Assembly: GCA_903813345.2 (NCBI GenBank) | Contig: CAIIXF020000009.1 | Coordinates: 7,498,030-7,562,029, forward strand | Length of the DNA: 64,000 bases | Direction of reading: 5' to 3' | Source of the DNA: Owenia fusiformis | Lineage: Eukaryota; Annelida; Polychaeta; Sabellida; Oweniidae | In this document: one piece after another, positions 48,901-60,900 of the stretch | How positions within the stretch are numbered: position 1 is the first letter of the stretch | How the letters are laid out: each line of letters begins with the position of its first letter | The notes under the pieces: generated by a model | The model's database searches: none | Told to the model about the DNA's origin: nothing | The model's input: the letters and a program-made list of their open reading frames with translations, nothing else | Made by a program: the position numbers and the translations under genes

Positions 48901-51900
48901 CATATTTGACAGATAATCCTAAAAATGTCAACAGTTTTTCTTTTGAAAATAGGCATTATGTAAAATGATGAAAGCAAAAAATATTTCAAAATTGTGACAA
49001 TTTTTTGGAACTTACCCCCCCCCCCCCCCAACTCTGATCTCTATCCCTTCTGATTCTTTTTAAAGTATGTCTAAGTTAATATTAAATATTATAGTTTTGT
49101 TAATATATTTTCATATTCATTTATTCAAATAAATATTAATTTTATTGAATATAGAGTTGTAATAATTTTCAAGAATACTCTAATACTGAAATTTAAACAT
49201 TGAACTACTTCAATAGTAACAGTTTAGACAGTTTATAGCGGAACATTTATGTTGTTAATATTTGTTCAAGTATTATTCAAGTGTATTGTCCTTAAAGGTT
49301 CTAAGACCTCTTCTGAATTTAAGATAACTAGCAGTTGTTAGAGTGTACTAACTACTTATAAATTGATATCTCTTTTATCTCATGTACCCTGAAGTATTTT
49401 ATACATTTGTATATGATAGAAAAGTAAAACGAATAATTTTTTTTTATTAGAATTAGTTTAGCTGTAATATCAAAGGCTGTGATCACCCCAGCATTAAAGC
49501 AAGTGGGTGCAGCACCAACCTGAGATTTTGAAAATAGGCTTGGACCTAAGGGCGGATCTGGAAACCAACAAGGGGGGGGGGCATATTTCAGGTCTGAGAA
49601 AAACCTTCCGCACCCAGCACCCACTTGATCATGAGAAAAATAATGAAAAATTGGCATACATTGACCAATTTTGGTCTGAAATTGTGAAAATGGGAATTTT
49701 GCACCCATCTGAGATAAAATTGGGGGGAGATCACCGAAGGGTAAGGATTAGATGAACATTGTCCCTAAAATGAACATGTATTTTGGCCTTTCTATGAATA
49801 TAGTTTCAGGTCAAAATTTTGTTTTGTTTACTTTCCATTTTGTACCTTTCAAACATTGTGACCCCCTTAAAGATAGGTTGCTGGGAAGGGGGCAGAATCA
49901 ATAATTTCTTCTCAACTATGAAAAAAACCAAAAAAAAACCTATGAAATTCAATGTAATGATAAAAATTGACTCATGATTTAGGATGAAAATTATTTATCT
50001 AAGTTGGTTTAAACGTAGGAATGCTAAATAGTGCTTTTTTAGTCTCTAACCCAATCAGGTTATCATTATTAAATATATGGTTAAAAAGTGCTTCATGTGA
50101 GTGTGTTTAAACCCGATCTACATACATGACTTGAACATAACCCTCTTGGAGTCTCCATAAGTGAATTCTTCAGAAAGGCTTAGTTGCACAATCATTGTAA
50201 CCAATGTTTCATTCATTTCAGTTGCAAAAGTGTATTCAAGCCATTCGCTGTGGATGAGATAGCTACCCTGCAAGATTTTGCCCTATCACGGGGTGGGGAC
50301 TACAACTTACAAGCCTGGGATATTCCATACTGGAGAGAACAACAAGCTAAAGAATTATTCCAGTAAGTGTTCGATACAGCAGAATCCCTGTAATTTATTA
50401 TGAATTTAACAAAATATTTTGTGCGTTTCTTTATCCTGTGATAATTATTGAGAATTGAAAAACTTATCAGGAAAAGAAAGAGGAATGACTTGTTCTGTCC
50501 GGCTACTATTTACTATATATTTATTATATTTATCTATTTACTATTTATTTACTATTTATCTATTTACTATTTATATATTTACTATTTATCTATTTAGTTG
50601 TCCATTGTGTCATTTTGATGCATACCACTACAGTATTATTATATCACCTGAAGTATTGTTTGTTTTCTTGACTGGCATTCCATTATCTTGTTTATGTCTA
50701 TTTCCAGTTTAGATTCCAATGAGGTAGCGCAGTATTTCCCACTTCCCAGTGTACTTGAAGGCTTATTTGAAATCTGCTCTGAACTTTTCCAGATATCATT
50801 TAAGGTATGTAGAAATTCAACTAACCCTGGTATATATTCTTGATTCAGAAACTTTTGGAATTTTCTGAAAAGGGCAAAAACAGTTTCTGGAAAATGATGC
50901 AATTTGAATGTAGAAATTCAACTAATCCTGGAATATTTTCTTGAATCAGAAACTTTTGGAATTTTCTGAAAAAGGGAAGAAACAGTTTCTGGAAAATGCT
51001 GCAATTTGAATGTAGAAATTCCACTAATCCTGGTTTATCTTTTTGAATCAGAAACTTCTGGAATTTCATTGAAAAAGGGAAAATACAGTTTCTGGAAAAT
51101 GCTGCAATTTGAATGTAGAAATTCAACTAATCCTGGAATATTTCTTTGAATCAGAAACTTCTGGAATTTTCCTGGAAAAGGGGAAAAAAAGTTTCTGGAA
51201 GATGCTGCAATTTGATAAAAACTTCGACAATGAATGAACTTTTAGATATGCCATGAATGAGAAAACGAGGCACCAAATGTAGAAATTATGAAAATTAGAT
51301 CAAATATAATGTAAACATATATTTATGCTTTTAAAAGCTGACACTGCGATTCTCTCTTAACATAGACTTACAAGTAATGCCCATTGCTGATTAATCTTGT
51401 ATTTAATCTTGTGTTAACTTTATGGACTGGTAAATTGATGGAAAAAGACAGATGAGTGGGAACTTCCATAGGCTGACCATATGAGCCAAAAACTGTTTGC
51501 TCGGGAGTTGTTCTATCTTGGTGACATATTGTTTTAGTCTCCAGCTTATTATCCCAACGAACGAAGTTCGGTAGGGATATAGTGAAGCCCTCCGTCCGTC
51601 CGTCTGTCCGTCCGTCAGTCAGTCAGTCAGTCCGTCTGTCTGTCCGGAAGATAACTCAAATACTAGTAGACGGATTTTCTTCATATTTAGTGGAAAGATG
51701 TATATTGGTGTTTAGTTTTACGCAAAAAAAAATTTTTTCAAGATGGCCGCCGCTTTAAAAATGACGGGACTTTTTCGCAAAAATCATAAATTTTTCATTC
51801 TGAACCAAAGTAATTAATATTATTGTTTGAAATTTTGGTAGTATATTCACAACATTTATCTATTTCACATATATTCCGTGTTTTTCATCCTGACCACCAG

Positions 51901-54900
51901 GGGCCGTGTATGGGGGGAAAAGGAAAACAGAAATTTTCGCTTATTTTTAGATCTTTCTAAAGTATAGCTTTAATATACTCAAATGAAAGGCAATTAAGAG
52001 TAGATTGCAAATATTGTATTTTTTTCCTGATTCGAGCCTCGTAAAATTCAAAATGGCCGTCTAATGTACGATTTCGCAATAATTTTTTGATCCCTTCAAA
52101 GTTGGCTATATTATACTCAAATTGAAGGAATTTTGGAGTAGATCACAATTATGGTATTATTTTTCAGATTTGTATCTCAGAAAATTCAAAATGGCTGCTT
52201 TGCAGGAATTCGCAATTCTAAAATCTAATTTTTTCAATTTTAACCAAAGTAATGAGTATAATTGATTGGAATTCGCTAATTGATATTTTGTTCGTTGGGA
52301 TTTGCTACTCCGCGGAGTTGCCGTTATCTAGTTTTGGACAGTGTTGGGCAGTTGGTGTTCGGCATTCTGCAGGTGGCATCTGTAGCAAATTGCAGGTGGT
52401 GATGTTTTGCATGTTAATGCCTTGTTAATGTATTGTGTTTGTGTACATTGTAAGAATACTGTCTGTTTACAGGATGTGACTGCTGATACAGATGTTTGGC
52501 ATCCAGATGTTCAGGTGTTCCAAGTGTCAGACTCTAACACAGGTTTGTATATATTTAATATTTGGGGGGGGGAGTTTAAGCTTGCAGTGTTTTTCACAAA
52601 TGGAAAATATTTAAGCGATGCATTTGTATGGGTAATTGGTCATACATATAGGTTGGCGTTTCCATTTTGTGTGCAAGCTTTAACTCCCTACTATACCTGG
52701 TATACTGTTTTGGTAAGTTATTACATCCCCTCTCCCTCCTCTCTCGACTCCTCCCCCTCTGTTCTTCAGACCCTCTTGTTCCCTCCCTCTCCCTCATTAA
52801 CTCCCCCCCTCTATCTCACTCCCTCTCTCCCTCCCTTTTCCATCCATTGGTCTCCTCTAAACCCCCTTGTCTCTCCCTCCCTCTATCCCACCCTTGCTGT
52901 CCTTTCTCTTGCCCCATCTCTATTTCTCTTTAATTGATTGAAACAAGAGAGGTCATGTGTACCATATTGTTACAACCACCATAAGGCAGAGGCATCTGTA
53001 ACAATTGTCACAATTTTGTTATTTGCAATTACCTCAAGATTTTCACACATTTGATATGTTATAGGCTCAAACATATCATTATTAAAGATTATCATGGCAA
53101 CAAATAAGGTAACCTGTTGTTACTTATTGAATGCCCATCGTTAAATACTACTTCATGATTATATTATTGAACACCCCTTGTAAAATACTACTTCTTCATT
53201 ATTATGTTATTGAACACCCCTTGTAAAATACTACTTCTTCATTATTATGTTATTGAACACCCCTTGTAAAATACTACTTCTTAATGGTTATATTATTGAA
53301 CACCCCTTGTAAAATACTACTTCTTCATGATTATATTATTGAACACCCCTTGTAAAATACTACTTCTTCATTATTATGTTATTGAACACCCCTTGTAAAA
53401 TACTACTTCTTAATGGTTATATTATTGAACACCCCTTGTAAAATACTACTTCTTCATGATTATATTATTGAACACCCCTTGTAAAATACTACTTGTTCAT
53501 GATTAATTTCAGGTGATTACATTTCCACATTCTACTTGGATGCGTATGCAAGGCCAGGGGAGAAGTTGGCAGGCAGCTGGATGGAAACAGGAAGAGGTAT
53601 CACTCTCAATTTTGCAATCTCAATATGCCCAAATGGGATCTCAGATCAATTTCAATTTTCAATTTTTTTAAAGAAGCTATTTAAACTTTGAACATTGCAT
53701 CAATGACAAAAGAAATGAATGTTGTTTAGTTTTTATCCAATAGATGGACATGCACAATGCTCCAGTGAAGTTTCTAACCATCTCACCATATGAAAGCTAC
53801 TTTATTTCAAATACCTTTTTAAATGCTTATTTGTTTGTCATTTCAATACAATTAGGAATGTGAACTAAATGCCTTACTTTTGTCTTTGTTCTGTCAACTA
53901 CTTTTTTCTGTCAATTACTATTACTCAGTAATTTGATTTTTAGAATTCATTGAAAATTGAAAATATTGAATTGATTAACATGACACACGATAAAACAGAT
54001 GACACATGATTTCGTGTGTTACATAAAATCAAAGAGCCATATCAGATGATTTGTGATTTATGCATTATGGAAATATATGCAAATTTTATGTAATTTTAGA
54101 GAGGAGTGACAGTTATGGTACCACCCCTTTCTCATATCTAAATATGAGCCTGCCACGCCCACTTCCTAGCAGAGATGCCCTATTAACAATGCAACAGCTT
54201 TCTAGTCTCTTTCATGAGGTATACTTACACTCCCTCTATAAGTAAATAGTGAAGTACACTCCCCTACATAAGTAAATAGTGAAGTACACTCCCCTCTATA
54301 AGTAAATAGTGAAGTACACTCCCCTCTATAAGTAAATAGTGAAGTACACTCCCCTACATAAGTAAATAGTGAAGTACACTCCCCTCTATAAGTAAATAGT
54401 GAAGTACACTCCCCTACATAAGTAAATAGTGAAGTACACTCCCCTCTATAAGTAAATAGTGAAGTACACTCCCCTACATAAGTAAATAGTGAAGTACACT
54501 CCCCTCTATAAGTAAATAGTGAAGTACACTCCCCTACATAAGTAAATAGTGAAGTACACTCCCCTACATAAGTAAATAGTGAAGTACACTCCCCTCTATA
54601 AGTAAATAGTGAAGTACACTCCCCTCCATAAGTTTGGAAACCAGAAGTCCCATCTTGGATCACTATTTATTGTTGGGTTGGTGATATGACAAACCCCCTT
54701 TTAGTCACACACATACATAGGAATTGTTTAATATTGTATTTTTGATCTATTTATATATATATTATTTATATCATATGTCATTTTATATATATAAAGACAT
54801 GGCTAGTAATGCCAGTATGGCACAGCCATTGGAATAAATTTATAAATAAAAAAAATAAAAAATACATTTATTCATCATATATTGTAATTAAGGACATTGT

Positions 54901-57900
54901 GGACTAAATCAAACCTGGCGTGATGTCATCGCGTTATTGTTATGATACAAGAACTACTTTATGGTAATATCGTAAAAATATGATGCATATTGCTGTTAAT
55001 AAATATGATCAATAAATGCACTAAGATTGATAGGCGTTAATGCACTATCCAATGAAAACTTCTTATTGCCAATCTTATGGACGGTAGTGTATATTTCATT
55101 AAGAAATATACATGTATAGATAACTTTTTCCAGGATTCTGATTAGTTTTCCGAGTTGTTACCAATTATGCTCAAATAATTACTGTTTTCCATGAACTATG
55201 CACAAATGTTTTCATCATTGAAAAACAAGTACTCATTTCATTCAATAACTGTGACATCACCTCACAACTCCCCAGAGATATGACGATATATTTTCTAATT
55301 ATTATTTCTAATGCATTTTTAGTTTGGCCATGGCTTGCAGCAAATGTTAACAGAGGTGCCATACAGTGAGCTAAGTGGTCAAAGGAACATTGAGTGGGAT
55401 GTCTTACAGGTCTGCTCAACCCTAATGACTAGGTACGTCCTAATAAAATACTTTGTGCAATACATTTAGTTAAGGTGAGGGACTTGTATCTTATATCAAC
55501 CCTTATGAGCTTTTTTCTTCATGTAAATAATGCCATGTCATAAAAATGATAATATAAACCTTGATTATGCATGAAAATGTGAATTCAGTCCGAAAAGGAA
55601 TTCTGTGCAATTTTTACCACTAGATGCAATTCATTAAAGGAATATTCCTTGCCAAACCATCTCTCTCCTCATATGGTAGCTATAACCATATATATGCTTG
55701 CCATGTTTAGCAAAACCTGCAAAAATGTTTTGATATGGTCAAATTTGATCACTTAGAAATGTGATGCTCAATTCCAGTAAGCTGCCATCTTTTAAAATTT
55801 CACACAGGAAGTGATGTCATCGACTCTCAACTTTGCATATAGCATTAGGTGAGGAGCTATTAAGAATTACAAAACCAGCTAAATATTCTTTTTCAACTTT
55901 GTATCTTATTTAATCCTTCTGAAAATCTCTTCTTTTATTCTAAGTTGACAAGCCCTGAAAATATTTTTGCACAGAAAGTAATGATCACTTGTCTAGAAGT
56001 GATTTTGTGCTACTTTCCTATACTGTTATGGGCAAGGTTATAGAAGTTGAGAGTTGATGACATCACTTCCTGCAAGAAATCTTAAAAGATGGCAGCTCAC
56101 TGGAAATAAGCACTAGATTTTTAAATGATCAATATTGACCATATTAAAACATTTTCCCATGTTTTGCTAAATATGGAAACTATATATATGATTATAGCTA
56201 CCATATCAAGAGAGAAAGGGTCTGGCAAGGAATATTCCTTTAAATAAAATCTGGTCAAATATACATATATTGCACTTAATGTGAGTTACATACCATAGAT
56301 TGCTCTTACAGCTTGTCAGCTGGATGTAGTTGTCAGATATGACATAAGGATTTCAGATACATTGACTGATTTTCTAATGACTAAGTTATGATACATTAAA
56401 ACCTGTGTATAGTTAACACAAAAAGTGTTCACTGTAGGTAATAGAGGTGTAACTCCCGAGTCAGTAACTCGAGTACAGCTCGTCAGAGCTGCCTATACAT
56501 CGGCTCGAGTTGTCCTCTAGAAACTCGCAATCTATTTCAACTCGCGAGCTAGCTATAACTCGAGTCAACTCGCGAGTTTCGCCTATCTTGCAAGCATGTA
56601 AAATGAATTCGGGTCCCAGAGATCGTGCAACATTACTTCATTAGTGGAATAAATTTACCAATGATTGCCATATTTCATCACCTAAAAAACACTCTCAAAG
56701 CTTCACAAAGTTCAACAAATATCGAGTTACACCAAAAAAATCAGAAAAAGATCGACTATCGAAGGAACTCAACGGGTGATAATAGAGTAGTCACTAAAAT
56801 TGAATAAAAATGGTGCCCTTATTCTCATGTCGTTTACACGACTTTTACATAAAAAAAATGATCTATCATTAAATTAAGATCATAAGTCTTAACTTTAGAT
56901 CGATAACCAGCAGTCTTAAGTGTAAATAATGAAGGTAATCCGGGAAAACCATTCATTAATTTGAGGGGCCCTTCTGGGTTTTCTAAAATATTGTTTGGTT
57001 AGATTCTAGCGATCTCTTGTCCTTACCGTATGCAGCGACGTCTATACAAGATCATTTTTGATTGAAATATGAGATAACTGCAATGAATACCACACTTTCT
57101 TATGGCCCCAACATGTTAAACACCTTTTAGATGTGACTTAACCAGAGAAACTTGCTGCTTGAAGTTACAGTAATTTTGTATACCTGGGTTTACAATATGT
57201 ACTGGACGAAATGAATGAACTCGAGTTTTGGAAATATTTGGCAAGTTGAACTCGAGTTGGATTTTTCTGGCGAGTTACACCTCTAGTAGGTAGGTGTTCA
57301 CTTGCAAGGGGTACTTTTACACAGAATTTAGAGTATGTGCTAAGAAGGGTTTTTACAATACACAGGTGTCCACTATATAGAGGTGTTCACCAAGACATGT
57401 ATTTTCTCTGTAGGTTACTGTACCAGCCAAGTACATTAAAGAGAATATGTAAACATCACGAGACAGGGAAGTCAATGCCTGATACAATGATACAACAAAT
57501 TATAGAATGTAGGTATATTTTTATATATTTTCATCCCTTATGTTATCTAAGTACAATAAAATCATAATTTTTATCAATAGATTTTTCAGCAATCAATCTT
57601 TTATCACACTTATATTGTTATCATCTTGTGCCGATGGTGTGTGTATGTGTCATCAAAAATTCCAGGAAAACCACTTTTTCGTTCAACTTGACATTTGTTT
57701 CACACTTTAAAAAAAGTGTTATATTGTCTTCGTATTGTGTTGATGGGTGAGTATGTGGATGTGTGGGTGTGTGCCACATGAATCAAATGTTACAAATGGA
57801 AGAGCAGACCACTGTCATATCTGATTGATTGATGTCATGTGATAGATATTTATCAATGTGTGTCTTGTTATGATTGATGTCATGAGATAAATATTTATCA

Positions 57901-60900
57901 ATGTGTGTCTTGCTATGATTGATGTGTGTCTTGTTATGATTGGTGTCATGTGATAAATATATATCGATGGGTGTCTTGTTATGATTGATGTCATGTGATT
58001 AGTGTTAATCAATATGTGTCTTGTTATGATTGATGTCATGTGATAAGCATTAAACAATGTGTGTCTTGTTATGATTGATGTCATGTGATAAGTATTAATC
58101 AGTGTGTGTCTTATTATGATTGATGTCATGTGATAAGTATTAATCAATGTATGTCTTCTCTTGTTATGATTGATGTCATGTGATAAGTATTTATCAATGT
58201 ATGTCTTGTCTTGTTATGATTGATGTCATGTGATAAGTATTAATCAATGTATGTCTCGTTATGATTGATGTCATGTGATAAGTATTAATCAATGTGTGTC
58301 TCGTTATGATTGATGTCATGTAATAAGTATTAATCAATGTGTGTCTTGTTGTGATTGATGTCATGCGATAAATATTAATTAATGTGTGTCTTATCATGAT
58401 TGATGTCATGCGATAAATATTAATTAATGTGTGTCTTATCATGATTGATGTCATGTGATAAATATTTATCAATGTGTGTCTTTTTACATTTGATATCATG
58501 AGATAGAAATGTCACACATTAGTGAGTATTGAATACTAGTTCTATCCTTGAGGAATAATATGAAATCCCACCCCGATAGCCTGGGCCAGATCTCATACCC
58601 CCTGGATAGAACCCATATCTGATCCCTCCTTGTGAATATCCTCTTCAGGAAATATATGATCATGTTTTGAAAAGCAAAAAGGGTAGGACTGGGTAAAGTT
58701 TATCTTAACATTTTTGTTCCTTTTCAGCCTCAAAACATATGTCGAGCTATGACATGGTACGTCAACTTTACTTTGCTGCCTACGATATGGAAGTTTATGT
58801 TAGGTAAGCTAAGTTTTTATGTCACCGCCAAAAGTGATGACACATTGTTACGGGCTCAATCTTTTGGTGATGGCGGTTGGCATCCAGCATCCGGTGTTCA
58901 GCTTCTATAACAAGTGGTGGTGACATTTTACATATTAATGCCTTGTTCATATATCAGTTAATTATTTACGCTGAACATAAGGCAAACACATTGTTTTTCA
59001 ATATTTTTAATAAGCATATTCAAATGATTTTTTCATGATATGCTTACATGTTGTTCAAAATTTGGTAAAAATATGAAAACGACATTGATAACATTGAAAT
59101 ATGCAGTTAAATTTGGTTCTCCAAACTGAAAATCGTTGTTGCTTCTCCAAACCAAAAATTGTCTTTGGTTCTCCAAACTGAAAATCGGCTTTGGTTCTCC
59201 AAACTGAAAATCGTCTTTGGTTCTCCAAACTGAAAATCGTCTTTGGTTCTCCAAACTGAAAATCGTCTTTGGTTCTCCAAACTGAAAATCGTCTTTGGTT
59301 CTCCAAACTGAAAATCGTCTTTGGTTCTCCAAAGTGAAAATCGTCTTTGGTTCTCCAAACTGAAAATCGTCTTTGGTTCTCCAAACTGAAAATTGTCCTT
59401 AAAGCTTACTTCATACTGAGAGTAATGACTCTTAAATGATACATTCTTTTTATTATTTACATTTCTCGGTCTTGAATTTACAGGGTGTCAATAGACTTTG
59501 TTATGGAATTGTTAAGATATTCCATAGAGACCAATGGGTATTACAAGCATGTAATAAATCTCCACTATAAAAGTATTTCTCCTTTACTAAAACATATGTA
59601 CTCATTTCAGCAAGGACTACTGGGCAGATATAATGAGGCGACTATGGCCAGAATTCATCCCTGTTCCTCTGAATGAAGAAGATTTCCACCCTTGTTCTAT
59701 GACGCAGATATTCTCAGACCAATATCCCGCAGCCTACTACTCTTACAAATGGGCAGAGGTATGACAAATTAATTCAATTGCACTTTGAAAAGTGCTATGT
59801 TGTCATCTTGTGCTGATGGAAGTGCGTGTTTGTGTCGCACTGACTTGAAATTTATACAGACACAAGAGCAGACTAGTGCCAAAATTTCAATAGGCTTCAG
59901 ATATGTTGGGGGTAAATTACATGGTGGCCATAAGAGCGATATTTATCACTGTGTGTTTTATTGATAAAACTCCTCTAAAATGAACACACTTTTGGCCTAG
60001 AAACAAGGCAGTACAGTAAAAAGGCAAGGCCAATTTTTGAATTGAATAAATCTTTCAAATCTCATTGCCATGGATTTCATGCTAGACCATCTTATGATAA
60101 AAATCTTATCGTGCTTCAGAATGCTTAAGAGACTGATATCAAAAGGCAGTTCTGTTGCCAGTTACATTCATTGTCAAAATAATGATGTCAAGGTCAAAGG
60201 GTCAAGGTCAAGAGGAAGTAGGCCTTTTAATATGGATCAAAGGAACAAAGGCCTGAAACACTGTAGATATGTATTGGGCCTTTGTAAAAATGGTCAGGGC
60301 GTCATTCTTTGGGTAGTGGAGTCAGCATCTGTTAACCCAGTGGGACACAGAACAGGGAATCTTGAATCTTCTTATTCAGAAGTTTACATCTATTATATTT
60401 GGGAATATTTTGGATACAAAACTTTTGTATTTTACAAATAGTTAGTTTCATTTTGTAATTTAAAGAGTTGGCAATGTTATTATTGATGCCACAAGAGACA
60501 TCGTAAATTCAAAATACAAGAGACGACGCATGGGTTAACTTAAAACACCAAGAAATCCAAAATATACAATAAAAATATTTTGCATCTAGAAATGAATGCA
60601 TTTTTCTTTCTAATATTATACTGTGGTCTTTTGATTGGCTCCTATCAAAATGGGTTTGACCATTCTTTCTGTTGTTGATTTCTTTTGCACTAAATATAAA
60701 GTTGTTAATAGACAGGATATTAATTTCTCGATGAAAACGTCATGGCATCCTCATTCTATTCTTGTCAATTCAATGCATTTGTAATCTCAAGACAGAATGG
60801 AACAACCTAATACATATAAATTCTATGGATGCTTATCTTTAGCAACAAATTAAAAGCTGATAATAAATTGGAGATTCATTTCCTGACAGAATGTATCATG

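Noticed and set aside
40826-50221. A missing peptidase exon between exons 8 and 9
   Set aside because: Alignment spacing from NVMNMLD to LQDF equals the spacing in OpdA, so exons 8 and 9 are adjacent despite the 9.4 kb intron.
54202-54663. 153-codon minus-strand open frame with TYRGECTSLF words
   Set aside because: It is the translation of a 30-bp minisatellite in peptidase intron 13; a 30-bp unit without a stop stays open by construction.
57414-57510. Exon 15 ending at the donor ATGTAG|GTATAT
   Set aside because: That choice puts a stop in exon 16; ending two bases earlier, before GTAGGT at 57509, keeps the frame and matches family spacing.
57815-58499. Minus-strand frames of 101 and 110 codons
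   Set aside because: Translations of the 43-bp minisatellite.
59033-59384. Three overlapping minus-strand frames of 83-109 codons
   Set aside because: A 26-bp repeat rotates through all three frames, so the same peptide words appear in each. No gene is implied.
27150-59398. CRISPR arrays, suggested by the regular direct repeats
   Set aside because: Repeats are contiguous without unique spacers, and the genome is eukaryotic; these are minisatellites.
60070-60441. 123-codon plus-strand frame in peptidase intron 17
   Set aside because: No homology, no splice signals and no neighbouring support; probably chance or a decayed repeat.
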